Shown here: positions 31,123 through 42,441 of the stretch, one piece after another
Position numbering within the stretch: the stretch's first letter is position 1
Layout of the letters: each line of letters begins with the position of its first letter
Assembly (NCBI GenBank): GCA_040285825.1
Contig: JAUPSS010000001.1
Span: 3,410,001 to 3,474,000 of the forward strand
DNA from: Eukaryota sp. TZLM1-RC
Taxonomy: Eukaryota > Metamonada: BaSk clade
DNA length: 64,000 nucleotides
Direction of reading: 5' to 3'
Program-made: the position numbers and the translations under genes
The notes under the pieces: model-generated
Database searches by the model: none
What the model was told of the DNA's origin: nothing
What the model saw: the letters and a program-made list of their open reading frames with translations, nothing else

Positions 31123-31287
31123 AATATAATTTATGTCCATTTGTTTTTTCTTTGCTTGGATCTCTAGGTAAGGCTGCTATGGCTTTCCTTGAGGATTTTG
31201 TTGTAGTTGTAAAGGAAAGAACTGGAAGAATTTTCAATCGTGTTTACTGGCAAAACAGGATTGTATTTTCTATTTTTAAGGGAATTT

Positions 31288-32835
31288 TTTTTAATTTAAT
31301 TTTAATTTATTTTCAAAACCACAGTCTAAAAGTCAATATCTTCAAAACAAGCTTCCACACCATCAAACCTTACAGCAGCAATGTTTTCATAATGTGCACT
31401 GACAGACATTAAAGCTTTCGAAATCATTTTAGGAATTGATTTGAAAATAGTAAAAACAATACGATTTAACCACAAGCGACGATCAAAACGCTTATTCATT
31501 CTTTTTTTCACAAGATTTTCAAAATTATCAATAAAATTCAAAGCAGTTTTTCCAAGACGACCATACAACGATATAGCAAATGGGCAAATTTGGTAATCTA
31601 CATGGCGAACATGTTTCAATTCTTTTAAAGGATTTGCATACTTTTTCCGTTTGTACAATTCGGAGTCATCAAGGGGGGATACTTCGGATGGAGCATTTTT
31701 CAAGGCATTTTTCTTGCAAACATCCACTGTTACGACATCAACAACATTCATGACATCATCAAACGAGGGCACAACAACATCAGCACGTCGTTTTCCATAT
31801 TCTGAATCTCTTACGCTTTCATTTATATCAAGAGACCTCAACAAAGGTTCTACAAAAGATTCAATATGATAGCAATTACACATTGCATGGATTTGATCTC
31901 TGACTGCATCATGCAACGTAGAACGATAGGAAATATATCTATTACAATTAAATAAATGTGATAATGTCAAACCAGCTCCACATTTACAAAACAAATCATT
32001 GGGCAAATTACAAGGCCATAAATAACAACGCATTCTCATAGCAGTGGTCCATTGGTCGTCATTCAAAAATAGACCATAAATCTGGGAATTTGATTTATCA
32101 AAACTGCAGATGAACTGTCCTTCAAATCAATCAAAAAATTGGCAAAAGCAGGATTTTCTTGCTTAGCCGTGCTAAGTCGAACAATAAAATCCTTGTTTTC
32201 AAAATTTTTCAAGAGATGTCGTTGGAGCTTTTTCAACGCAAATTTTAATGAATATAAACTTCTGTCTGGAATTTCTTGAATGGATATGGGGAAACATGAT
32301 TGCCATAAGTCGGGAGATAAACTGGATATTTCTTCTCTTAAGTTATCCAGGAATATGCTATTTGTATTTTCAAGAAGATTTTCGGCAAAAGGATATCTTC
32401 TAGAGAATTCAAATACAAAATTTTTCCACCACCAATAAATGCAGCTTTGGTCAAATATTTTGATGAATTGAATCCAACACCGCCAAGTTGAACATCAGAA
32501 AAAATATGATTTTTCAAAATTGATGGATCAACAGACATTAAATAAGCCAAAAATTGGGTACGTATTTTGTTAAATTGTCTACAAAAATTGTAAGTTAGGG
32601 ATGGAGGTAATGATCGCAGTAAATGAGTAATTTTTCCAGCATAACAAATTTTCAAAAGAAAAAACTTAAGATGTTTTTCCAATTCAAGAGTCTTTATGAC
32701 TTCTAGCTCTTTTTTAATTGAATTTAAATAATTTTCAAGGCTGTCAAGTGTCTTTTCGGCGGAACCTAAATAGCAACCCAGAAAGCAGAAACTAGTTGAA
32801 GTATAATCAATATATGGAACTTCGAGGGAATTAAT
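31288..32835 (-). mobile_element. Family G LINE, C-terminal half
   Basis: Frames 31326-32066 (finger CKCGAGLTLSHLFNC, GKRRADVVVPSFDDVMNVVDVVTVD, end C-F-E-D-I-D-F) and 32338-32682 (thumb, LLRSLPPSLTYNFCRQFN, GGVGF). Single-base frameshifts lie near 32090, 32160 and 32400. It is 5'-truncated at the RT palm, where it meets family B with the same junction as at 49711. Confidence 0.82.
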
Positions 32836-33455
32836 TATCTAAAAGATCTGCAAAAATTGAGAGATACGGATGGGGGAGTTGACCTTAAAATATGAGTGAA
32901 TTTTCCAGAATAACAAATTTTTAAAATAAAAAATTTGATGTGTTTCTCAATGTCACATTCAGCAATAAAACTAAGATCCTTGTCAAACTTCTCCAATAAA
33001 TTGTTTAACTGGGAATAAATTTCATCCAAATTGCCAAGCCAACATCCAAGAAACTTAAAAGCTTGTTGGTCATAATTGATAAAAGGAATCTGAGCTCCAC
33101 CAATCATCAAAGATTGATTTTCTCTACCAATCAAGAGACATTTAGATGGGTTCAAAGCTAAACCAATTTCTTTGTATTTCGCCGCAATGTCTTCAGAAAC
33201 CCTGGAAATGCTTTCAAAAGAACCAATAATAGAAATGTCATCCATATAGGCAACAATACGCAAATCAGGGAAATCTTGTTGTGTCATTTTAATAATATTA
33301 TGAATAGCCAAACAAAACAGCAAAGGGCCAAGAGGATCACCTTGTTTCACACCAGAAGAAGATTCAAGGGTAAAGGAGTCAAAAATTAAGTCTGATTTTT
33401 TTCCATAAAATAAATAAAAATATGCAGAAAGTTCAGGAAAATCATGAAGAAGCAC
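32836..33455 (-). mobile_element. Family B LINE, RT palm and thumb segment
   Basis: A 206-codon frame reads HDFPELSAYFYLFYG, SSGVKQGDPLGPLLF, YMDDISIIG and FLGCWLGNLDEIYS. It has the variants S-A-Y and R-E-N-Q-S also found at 49.1-49.7 kb, identifying it as the inverted copy of that segment. Confidence 0.8.
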
Positions 33456-35040
33456 ATATAAAGGAACGAAATCTCATATTCAGAGTCCAAGCAGAATCGG
33501 ATAAGAGAGTACCATAAACTTGTGGAATTGTTGTTACTAAGGCAGAAGAAGTACTGTCACACATATCTTGTAAAAGATTTGCAAAAGCGGGATTCTTTTT
33601 CTTGGCCAAGCCAAGTCTAACATCAAAAACCAAGCTTTCAAAAATCTTTGACAATTTTTGTTGAAGCTTTTTACAGCAAAACTGCAAATTAAACAGAGAT
33701 CGGTTTGGAATTTCTTGAATTGATTGAGGAAAACATTTGGTCCAAATTTGTGGCGGTAATTTTTCAAGTTCACAAGATAACTCATACAAATAGGGACTAC
33801 AATTGGGGACTAACAGATGAGAATCATCAGGAAATCTACGAGAAAATTCATAAATAAAATTTTTGCCACCACCCAAGAATGCTGATTGACACAAAATTGA
33901 AGATTTAGTAAAACCAATACCACCCAAATTTGCTGAAGAAAATAAATGGCTTTTCAACATTCCTGGTTCTACATCCAATAAATCAGCAAAAAATTCTGTT
34001 CTCAATGAATTCAATGAACGACAAAAATCTAATGCTATGGAAGGAGCACAAGATCTCAAAATGTGGGTTATTCTCCCAGTGTAGCAAATTTTAAGCATGA
34101 AAAATTTAATATGCTTTTCTATATCTAAAGAAGAAATTGAATCAAGTTCAATTTTCATTTTTTCAAAATAACTTGCAATTCATTCTGAATTTGAGGCACA
34201 TTTCCTAACCAACAACCAAGGAACTTAAAAGCATCACTACTATAATTAGTAAAAGGGACAATAGAATCGTTTATCACAAGATCTTGAGCAGAAGAGCCAA
34301 TCAGAAGGCATTTGCTCGCATTAAGATATAGCCCAATATTTTCATATGAATCGGCAATTTCTTGAGCAACCAATTCTAGTAAATCAAATGAACCAATCAA
34401 GGATGTATCATACATATAAGCAACTATTTTTATAGAAGGGTATTTTTGCTTAATGATATTTAAAGTTTTGTGAATAGCTAAACAAAACAATAACGGGCCT
34501 AAAGGTTCACCTTGCTTCACACCAGAAGATGATTTAAGACCAAATGAATTAAAAATTAAATCTGATTCTTTCCCATAAAAATGGTAGAAAAAACTTGATA
34601 GCTCAGGAAAATCAGATTTAATAACTTCAAAAATTGCTTCTCACTTTACAGAATTAAAAGCATTTTTAAAGTCGAGATTAAAAATAAAATTATTTTCCTC
34701 TGCATTAAAAAAGGTATCAGAGGCAATAGCAGCAACAGAAGCACCATCAATTTTTTTGATTCCAAATTGATGAGGATTCAAAAATGTAGAGGCTTTGTCT
34801 TCGACGCGATCGAAGACAATTGATGCCAGCAAACAAGAAAGAGATTCACCAACAGCAATTGGGCGTATTCCATCAGGTTTGATTCCGTTTCCAGGCTTTA
34901 CTAAAGCAATCAGACGTGCAGCAAGTAATTCAAATGGAGGATTTATTTTCAAAACAATTAATTGTTGAAAATAGTGGGCTAGATCATCAGCAATTTCGGG
35001 AGCACTGGAACACGCTATTTTTAAGAGATCAAAATTCACT
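33456..35040 (-). mobile_element. Family A LINE, RT through pre-finger region
   Basis: Frames 34641-35039 (D-L-L-K-I-A-C, RPIAVGES, FNLDFKNAFNSVK), 34155-34520 (KQGEPLGPLLF, Y-M-Y-D in place of YMDD) and 33442-34158 (thumb to M-R-F-R-S-F). The catalytic Asp change makes it dead. The 5' side stops exactly where the second Fanzor copy begins; the 3' side is fused to family B at 33455. Confidence 0.82.
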
Positions 35041-36284
35041 TGAAATGTCTACTTTCTTCAAGCATTATTCAAACTTATTCCAAGAACTTTCATTCTTGGT
35101 GAGATCGTCCACAGACGTTCTAGAATCCTCGAATAATTGGCCACCAATCTCAGTGAGCCCATTTCTCCTATAGAACAATATGTAGCTTTGAAGCTAGTTT
35201 CTTTGTGGTCTCTGAAACGCTTCTGGTCTTGTTCCATAGTAGCGCTCACTAATTACAATTTCTAGTTGATTAAGTGATGCAGAAATGTCTCTAGACCAAA
35301 CTTGATTACATTCCGGACAACTGAAATAGGCGTTGTGAACTTTAACTTCACCATCAACTTCTCGATAGATCTTTTGGTGTAGCATCTTGCAGCAGTTCAT
35401 CTTTGCAGATGTCGTATATTCATCTCTGATCTTCACATTAGCAAATGAACGTTGTAACCACTTGAGAAACGCCTTGCGTGGAGTTTTCACTTTTTGACGT
35501 GATGGACCACCACCTCCATTGCCAAACCACACCTTTACTTCTCGACCGTTTGCAAATTTTTTCACTTTGTTGATAATTGAGCTGAATCTTTTCTTTTTTT
35601 TAAAATTTAATTTTATTCTAAACCTATAAATCAACATCTAAAAAATCCATCTCTCCCAAAACAAAAACACTAGATGCAACTCTCTCATAGTGAGATCCAA
35701 GAGAAAGCAAAGCATCAGAAACCATCTTCAACATCCCCTTAAAAATAGAAAACACTATTCTATTTTGCCAAAACAATCTGTTGAAATTTCTGCCAGTTCT
35801 TCTCTTCACAATCATTTCAAAATCATCCAAAAAACGTAAAGCAGTTGGTGCAAGTGAACCAAAAAGGGAAAATACAAATGGATACAAATTGTATTTTGCA
35901 TGCTGTAGACTGGCCAATTTGGACAAAGGTTCATTGTATTTTTTGAATTTAAAATTTTCAGCATTTGAAAGGGGATTATGAATTTCAGAATTAACAAGCC
36001 TTTCATTTGAGGCATTACAAGGATCAACAGACATTACATCCAATAAAATAAAGCTTCCATAAAGCTGAATCTTTTCTGTTTTCTTATAAAGAAGTCAAAT
36101 GTGTTTTTCCTCAATGCTTTTCAAGCACTCAGATATAATTGCTGTTTTAGCAATGATCGTCTTACGTTATTACCTTCATAGTCCTTATAGTCACCGATAG
36201 TTGATATTTCAAGCAGATAATGGTTCAGTTTCTGCACGTCATAAACATCTATTGATGAGTGGGTCAGTGGAGTGGAGTGATTGA
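35041..36284 (-). pseudogene. Second copy of Fanzor subfamily 2, split by a LINE
   Basis: The 3' half is 35194-35594: VWFGNGGGGPSRQKVKT, DEYTTS, N-C-C-K-M, C-P-E-C, SRDISASLNQL. The middle is 36062-36284: LTHSSIDVYDVQKLNHYL, STIGDYKDYEGNNV. Between them is a 467-bp family A insertion. The copy is truncated on its 5' side just after the RuvC-I region, so D119 is missing and it cannot be active. One stop lies after L-S-A. The 3' non-coding flank with its CCAAGAA hairpin (35080-35099) is kept. Compared with 22-24 kb it has T in DEYTTS, nearer the usual Fanzor DEYRTS. Confidence 0.82.
35595..36061 (-). mobile_element. Family A LINE insertion, 467 bp, 15-bp target duplication
   Basis: 5'-truncated family A (codons from LLDVMSVDPCNASNERL to the end F-L-D-V-D-L plus tail and A-run at 35595-35602 on the minus strand). 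AGCTGAATCTTTTCT flanks it at 35580-35594 and 36062-36076, perfectly. The Fanzor frame resumes on both sides, so the event is a simple target-primed insertion. Confidence 0.92.
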
Positions 36285-37092
36285 TTGGAGCTACCTTTGT
36301 AAAGCTGCCTTTATTGGAGGTGGAAAGAATTTTATTTATGAATTTGTGAATCGTTTTCCTGAAAAAATTCATCTTATTGAAAATTGTGGCAGCTCTTATC
36401 TTATTTCTTTGCAACAGGAATTTGAAACTCTTTCACCCAATATTTGGGCTAAATGTTTCCCCTCTGATATTTGTTACGCTTTCCCATATTTTAAACTGTA
36501 AGTATTTTATAACTTGTCGCTCAATTGTTCATGACTCAGTTCGTGATCAATTATATGCCATGTGCAAAAGTTTCAATATAGAGGCATTTATTGAGCCACT
36601 AATACGTAAGCTGTTTTCAGATCAAACTGATGATTCCTTTGGTAAAAGAAGGGCAGATTGAGTAGCTCCAGGGATCGATGGTGTTCTCAATGTTGTGGAT
36701 GTTGTCTGGGTTGATGTTTGCAAAAATTCTGCTACTCGATTAGTGTATTCCGCTGATTCTTCGTTATCTAACGCCGAAAAAAGAAGATAAAAAAATATGA
36801 AGAACCTTTGGCACAGTTAGGTAGAGTGGAACATGTGAAATATCAGTTTGTGCCGTTTGCAATTTCTCTTTTTGGCAATATTGGACCTTCAGGGTTGCAC
36901 TTTTTGTAAAATTTTAAAAAAGTGTTACTGAATAGGTCTGGTAAAACAATGAACTCCACTTTCTGGTTAAATAGAATTGTTTTTTGCATTTTCAAGTCTA
37001 TTCCTACAATGATTTCAAAGGCACTTTTAGCTATCGGTGTAGAATATGAACGTAATGCTGTCAGTAGGTTCAGTAATAGTGACGCTTGTTTA
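36285..37092 (+). mobile_element. Family H LINE, C-terminal half with internal deletion
   Basis: SYLCKAAFIGGGKNFIYEF, then N-R-F-P-E-K-I-H-L-I-E-N-C-G, F-P-S-D-I, a jump at about 36472 to the finger half TLSHILNCKYF, then SFGKRRAD and a stop at 36660, and GVLNVVDVV. It ends in S-N-S-D-A-C-L, where it is joined to minus-strand family B. Several stops. Confidence 0.75.
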
Positions 37093-38052
37093 GTAAAACT
37101 ACCATTTAAACCAGAAACAACTAGATCACCTCTAGTCAGACCCATAGAAGCTCTGTTGTAACGCGTACTATCAATATTGGGATCATCAAGAATTCAGCGG
37201 TTCCAAAAAGGAATCTACTCCATATGATTTGCACATTACATAAATTTGGTCCCTGACGTTATTATGCACTTTGCTTCTAAATGTAATGAAATGTTTGCAG
37301 TTCAAAAGATTTTTTTTTGGTAAATTTTTTTTATAAATTGAAATTGATTTTCAACGCTAACAAAACATTAAACAAAAAACTAGAACTCAATATCCTCAAT
37401 ACACGCATCAACATCATCAAATCTTTTAAGCGCGCGATTTTCATACTCCATTCCTAATTGTAACAGTGATTTGGTCAACATTTCTGGAATTGCTTTAAGA
37501 ATACTGAAAACAATTCTATTGTGCCAGAAATTGAAGTTCAATTCTTTTCCTGCTCTTTCTTTTATTAAACTTCTGAAACCTTTATGAAATTTAATGCCAG
37601 ATATTCCAATGTTACCAAAAAGAGAAACAGCAAATGGAACCAACTGATACTTGACATGCTCAACACGTCCTAGCTGAGATAAGGGTTCACTGTACTTTTT
37701 GATTTTGCTCTTTTCAGCAAAGCAAAGTGGAGTTTCATCTCTTTTAGCAAAGTCAATTGCTGAGTCTTTACAAACATCAACAGTGACAACATCAACAACT
37801 TTAATAACACCATCAGACGCAGGGGTAATTAAATCAGCACGGCGTTTCCCAAAAGTATTTTCATCTTCATTTTCAGATGACAACCTTCGCACAAGTGGTT
37901 CAACAAAAGCTTCAATGTGATGACTTTTGCACATTGCGTATAGTTGGTTCAAAAGATGAGTAAACAAAAGAGGTTTACCACATTTACAAGTTAAATTATT
38001 GGGCAAATTGTTTGGCCACAGAAAACAACGAAAACGCATGTTTAGAAGCCAT
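37093..38052 (-). mobile_element. Family B LINE segment hosting a family F insertion
   Basis: 37947-38052 encodes MRFRCFLWPNNLPNNLTCKCGKPLLF of B. 37093-37310 continues the same element with RSKVHN..., G-L-T-R-G-D-L-V-V and G-S-F-T. The family F insert at 37311-37946 separates them. The B piece ends at a junction with family H (37092). Confidence 0.78.
37311..37946 (-). mobile_element. Family F LINE insertion, 636 bp, 11-bp target duplication
   Basis: 5'-truncated F, from Q-L-Y-A-M-C-K-S-H-H through GKRRADLITPASDGVIKVVDVVTVD to the end A-C-I-E-D-I-E-F and an A-rich tail. GTTCAAAAGAT occurs at 37300-37310 and 37947-37957. The B frame runs into F without a stop, giving a 219-codon chimeric frame (37380-38039) with the B finger joined to the F endonuclease. 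Confidence 0.88.
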
Positions 38053-39020
38053 TTTTTTTAATTTAATTTTATTCAAAACCTATAAATCAACATCTAAAAA
38101 ATCCATCTCTCCCAAAACAAAAACACTAGATGCAACTCTCTCATAGTGAGATCCAAGAGAAAGCAAAGCATCAGAAACCATCTTCAACATCCCCTTAAAA
38201 ATAGAAAACACAATTCTATTTTGCCAAAACAATTTGTTGAAATTTCTCCCAGTTCTTCTCTTTACAATCATTTCAAAATCATCCAAAAAACGTAAAGCAG
38301 TTGGTGCAAGTGAACCAAAAAAGGAAAATACAAATGGATACAAATTGTATTTTGCATGCTGTAGACTGGCCAATTTGGACAAAGGTTCATTGTATTTTTT
38401 GAATTTAAAATTTTCAGCATTTGAAAGGGGATTATGAATTTCAGAATTAACAAGCCTTTCATTTGAGGCATTACAAGGATCAACAGACATTACATCCAAT
38501 AAAATGAAGCTTCCATCTAATCCAGGTAATATGACATCACCTCTATTATTCTTATGAAAATCATTTTCAGCATCAAACAGATTTGACAACAGAGGTTCCA
38601 AGAAGGATTCAATTCTATGAGATTTACACATATAATATAACTGGTCTCTTACAGCATCATGAACCTTGCTTCTAAAAGTAATAAAATGTTTACAATTTAA
38701 CAAATGAGTAGTTGTAATTTCTCGAGAACATTTACAAATTAAATTATGAGGTAAATTATCAGGCCAGATAAAGGAACGAAATCTCATATTCAGAGTCCAA
38801 GCAGAATCGGATTAGAGAGTACCATAAACTTGTGGAATTGTTGTTACTAAGGCAGAAGAAGTACTGTCACACATATCTTGTAAAAGATTTGCAAAAGCGG
38901 GATTCTGTTTCTTGGCCAAGCCAAGTCTAACATCAAAATCCAAGCTTTCAAAAATCTTGGACAATTTTTGTTGAAGCTTTTTACAGCAAAACTGTAAATT
39001 ATATAGAGATTTTTTTCCCA
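38053..39020 (-). mobile_element. Family A LINE, C-terminal third (tandem unit 1)
   Basis: 38080-38787 encodes MRFRSFIWPDNLPHNLICKC, N-R-G-D-V-I-L-P-G-L-D-G-S-F-I-L-L-D, FGSLAPTALRFLDDFE and the end E-M-D-F-L-D-V-D-L. 38812-39021 holds the preceding block after a TAG (38814). It is nearly identical to 42451-43412, including that stop. Confidence 0.85.
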
Positions 39021-42000
39021 AGATTTATTTTATTTTTTTTCTAAAACTTTTTATTCAACAACAAATATGAAATACACAATTAAAACTCCACATCCTCAAA
39101 ACCTGCCTCTCCTACATCAAAACAATTAATCGCTAAAGATTCAGAAAATTTCCCAAAAGAAGATAGTGAATCAGAAATTAGTGTTACCATTCCCTTAAAA
39201 ATAGAAAATACAATCCTGTTTTGCCAGTAAACACGATTGAAAATTCTTCCAGTTCTTTCCTTTACAACTACAACAAAATCCTCCAGGAAAGCCATAGCAG
39301 CCTTACCTAGAGATCCAAGCAAAGAAAAAACAAATGGACATAAATTATATTGGGCATGAGAATTTTCATTAACCGAGGAAATGGGTTTCGCATATTTAGC
39401 AATTTTATATTTTTCGCCTGCAAGAAGAGGATTATTTACATCCGAGTTAATGAAATGTTCGTTAGAGGAATTACAAGGGTCAATAGACATGGCGTCCAAA
39501 ATAGTAAAACTACCATTTAAACCAGGAACAACTAGATCACCTCTAGTCAGACCCATAGAAGCTCTGTTGTAACGCGTACTATCAATATTGGGATCATCAA
39601 GAATTAATTTTGATAACAGCGGTTCTAAAAAGGAATCTACACGATATGATTTGCACATTACATAAATTTGGTCCCTGACGTTATTATGCACTTTGCTTCT
39701 AAACGTAATGAAATGTTTACAGTTCAAAAGATGAGTAAACAAAGAGGTTTACCACATTTACAAGTTAAATGATTGGGCAAATTGTTTGGCCACAGAAAAC
39801 AACGAAAACGCATGTTTAGAAGCCATTCATTGTCTTTTAACAAAAGTCCATAAACAGAGGGAACTTGAGTTACTAAAGCAGCAGCTGAACTATGACGAAT
39901 ATCCTTTAAAAAATTACCGAAAGCGGGATTTTTAGTTTTGGCCAAGCCAAGTCTTACTTCATAATCCAAGCCTTCATATAATTTAACCAGATGGTGCTGA
40001 AGCTTTTTCAAGCAAAAACGTAAATTTGGAAGTGATCGAGTGGGAATTTCTTGAACATTTTGAGGAAAACACTGAATCCAGATATCACTAGGCAAATTTT
40101 CTAATTCAAATTGCAGTTGATTCAAGTAAAATTTGATTCACCATTGATCAGATGAACATCAAAAGGGAACCTTTGGAAAAATTCAAAAACAAAATTTTTA
40201 CCACCTCCCAAAAATGCTGCTTTACACAGAATCGAAGATTTGGTGAATCCAATTCCACCCAAATCTGCTGAACAAAATACATGACTTCGAATTAAAGATT
40301 CATTTACTTCTAATAAAGAAGAAAAAAATTTGACTCGAAGTTTGTTAAAAGATCTGCAAAAATTGAGAGATACCGAAGGGGAGTTGACCTTAAAATATGA
40401 GTGAATTTTCCAGAATAACAAATTTTTAAAATAAAAAATTTGATGTGTTTCTCAATGTCACATTCAGCAATAAAACTAAGATCCTTGTCAAACTTCTCCA
40501 ATAAATTGTTTAACTGGGAATAAATTTCATCCAAATTGCCAAGCCAACATCCAAGAAACTTAAAAGCTTGATGGTCATAATTGATAAAAGGAATCTGAGC
40601 TCCACCAATCATCAAAGATTGTTTTTCTCTACCAATCAAGAGACATTTAGATGGGTTCAAAGCTAAACCAATTTCTTTGTATTTCGCCGCAATGTCTTCA
40701 GAAACCCTAGAAATGCTTTCAAAAGAACCAATAATAGAAATGTCATCCATATAGGCAACAATACGCAAATCAGGGAAATCTTGTTGTGTCATTTTAATAA
40801 TATTATGAATAGCCAAACAAAACAGCAAAGGGCCTAGAGGATCACCTTGTTTCACACCAGAAGAAGATTCAAGGGTAAAGGAGTCAAAAATTAAGTCTGA
40901 TTTTTTTCCATAAAATAAATAAAAATATGCAGTAAGTTCAGGAAAATCATGAAGAAGGACATCAAAAATACAATTACGTTTCACAGAATTGAAAGCATTT
41001 TTGAAATCCAAATTGAAAATATATTGATGCTGTTGACTATTGAAAAAAACATCTGAAGTCATTGAAGCAACAGAAGCACCTTCAACAGTTTTTATACCAA
41101 ATTGGAAAGGCTTCAAATAGTCCCTTGCTTTAGTAGAAATTCTGTTAAAAATAAGCGAAGAAAGCAATCTGGTTAATGACTCTCCAATAGCAATTGGTCT
41201 AACTCCATCAGGTTTGTCACCTTTACCAGGTTTAACTAAAGCAACTAAACGGGCAGCAGTCAATTCAGGCGGAGGAACATAATTTAAACACATTAAATTT
41301 TGAAAATAGGAAGCAAGATCCTCAACAATTTCAGGAGCATTTTTACAGGCAGTTTTTAACAAATCAAAGGAAATGCCTGAAGGACCAGCAGCTTTTCCTT
41401 TTGGTAATTTAGCAACGGCATTCAATACTTCGTGAGCCTGAAATGGATTTTCGAGCCAATATTGACAAATAGAAGGCTTACTGGGGCAAAAATGTTCAGT
41501 TGGATGGAGGGATTTCAATTTTTCAACAGTTTCGAGATTGGTATCAGCCAGTTTTCCCGAAAAAATATTTTTTAATCCGCTTCCATATCTACCTCTCAAA
41601 AACAATTTTTTTGCTTGAAAAGATGAATTAGCTTTTCTCTGTTTTGGTTTGTAATTAATTTTCTTCTTATTCTTTTTGGCAAAGAATTTCCAAAATCTTG
41701 TTATGTTCCATTTGTTTAATTTCAATTGCGAAGAAAAAGAACGCATTTCCATTGACAAAGGAACAGAACTGGCAGGACTCACCTCTACAGGAATTTGAAC
41801 AGGTGTACGAAGAGAATCACTTGTTTGACAGTCAAAACAAAACAATAGAGGGCGACCATTAGAAGAATTAGAGAGGAACTTTTTGCAAAAAGGACAACTA
41901 TGTTTCAAGACATTATCCGTAGGATCAGGAGCAACAGTTTTTGGTAAATGAGTTTGATCAATATTTAAATCATAATTAACATCATCAGCAGAAACATTGG

Positions 42001-42441
42001 GAACAGGAGGAAGATTTAGTTCGGATGGCGTTTGCAAACTATTAACAATAGAAATATTGGTTTTCAGTCTCATTTTTTCGGTAATAATATCAGGACATTT
42101 TCTAATGTTATGACCAACCTTGCCACATTTGGAACAGGTATGTCTTCTTTTTTGCACTTTTTCAGGCGTAATATCAGGGGCATCACACAAAGGCAAAAAG
42201 TCTTTTTTAAAAATTTTCAAATTTTTTTGAGAAGAATTTCGAGCATAGCTTGAAGGGTGGGGAGAGTGGAGAAGTGAAGGGGATGAGTTTGATCTGATGG
42301 GTAGAATCTTTGCTTGGGCATTCCAATCAGTATCAGAGTCACTGTCAGTCACTGGCATCGTTTTGGCAAAGACACAGTACGACTTTGACGCCGTGACAGA
42401 AAGTGAAATATGAGAGGGTTGACTAAGGGAGGGAGAAAAAA
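39021..42441 (-). mobile_element. Family B LINE, only copy with both ends (about 3.4 kb)
   Basis: The 5' end starts at a T-run and CTCCCTCCC near 42441, shared with the copy at 56.44 kb. ATG at 42358 (M-P-V-T-D-S-D-S-D-T-D-W). RT frame 40310-42358, then 40122-40421, 39724-40125, 39080-39742 with finger, endonuclease and end G-F-E-D-V-E-F. Three single-base losses (near 40380, 40130, 39740) break one frame of about 1090 codons; other copies have the bases at the first two sites. The 3' tail ends in A-rich sequence near 39021. Confidence 0.88.
40310..42358 (-). CDS. Family B LINE polyprotein, N-terminal and RT part (682 codons)
   Basis: This frame has the family's own start. The N-terminus is Ser/Asp-rich, then come CCHC C-S-K-C-G-K-V-G-H-N-I-R-K-C (residues about 75-88), the ribbon CPFCKKFL...CFDCQ, a Lys-rich linker and RT with KGKAAGPSG, RPIAIGES, FNLDFKNAFNSVKR, KQGDPLGP, YMDDISIIG and NPSKCLLIG. 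All RT catalytic residues are present. A one-base deletion near 40380 cuts it before the finger and endonuclease. The family pattern is the single-ORF, C-terminal restriction-like-endonuclease type of LINE. Confidence 0.82.
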   Translation of the reverse strand: MPVTDSDSDTDWNAQAKILPIRSNSSPSLLHSPHPSSYARNSSQKNLKIFKKDFLPLCDAPDITPEKVQKRRHTCSKCGKVGHNIRKCPDIITEKMRLKTNISIVNSLQTPSELNLPPVPNVSADDVNYDLNIDQTHLPKTVAPDPTDNVLKHSCPFCKKFLSNSSNGRPLLFCFDCQTSDSLRTPVQIPVEVSPASSVPLSMEMRSFSSQLKLNKWNITRFWKFFAKKNKKKINYKPKQRKANSSFQAKKLFLRGRYGSGLKNIFSGKLADTNLETVEKLKSLHPTEHFCPSKPSICQYWLENPFQAHEVLNAVAKLPKGKAAGPSGISFDLLKTACKNAPEIVEDLASYFQNLMCLNYVPPPELTAARLVALVKPGKGDKPDGVRPIAIGESLTRLLSSLIFNRISTKARDYLKPFQFGIKTVEGASVASMTSDVFFNSQQHQYIFNLDFKNAFNSVKRNCIFDVLLHDFPELTAYFYLFYGKKSDLIFDSFTLESSSGVKQGDPLGPLLFCLAIHNIIKMTQQDFPDLRIVAYMDDISIIGSFESISRVSEDIAAKYKEIGLALNPSKCLLIGREKQSLMIGGAQIPFINYDHQAFKFLGCWLGNLDEIYSQLNNLLEKFDKDLSFIAECDIEKHIKFFILKICYSGKFTHILRSTPLRYLSIFADLLTNFESNFFLLY

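Larger units (their letters stand above)
27966..31287 (+). mobile_element. Family B LINE, 5' replaced and 3' truncated
   Basis: The body carries the 739-codon frame, then 30144-30425 and 30319-31080 (finger C-K-C-G-K-P-L-L-F-T-H-L-L-N-C and endonuclease R-G-D-L-V-V-P-G-x8-D). Defects: TGA at 30112, one extra A near 30348, a 53-bp insertion at 31070-31122. The 3' end is lost at F-K-G, where family G in opposite orientation begins (31288). It shares the last 1.1 kb, including the 53-bp insertion, with 58.4-59.8 kb. Confidence 0.8.

Noticed and set aside
39381-39572. Short plus-strand frame repeated at 43782, and on the minus strand at 30837 and 59321
   Set aside because: It recurs only because it is antisense to the conserved family B endonuclease region.
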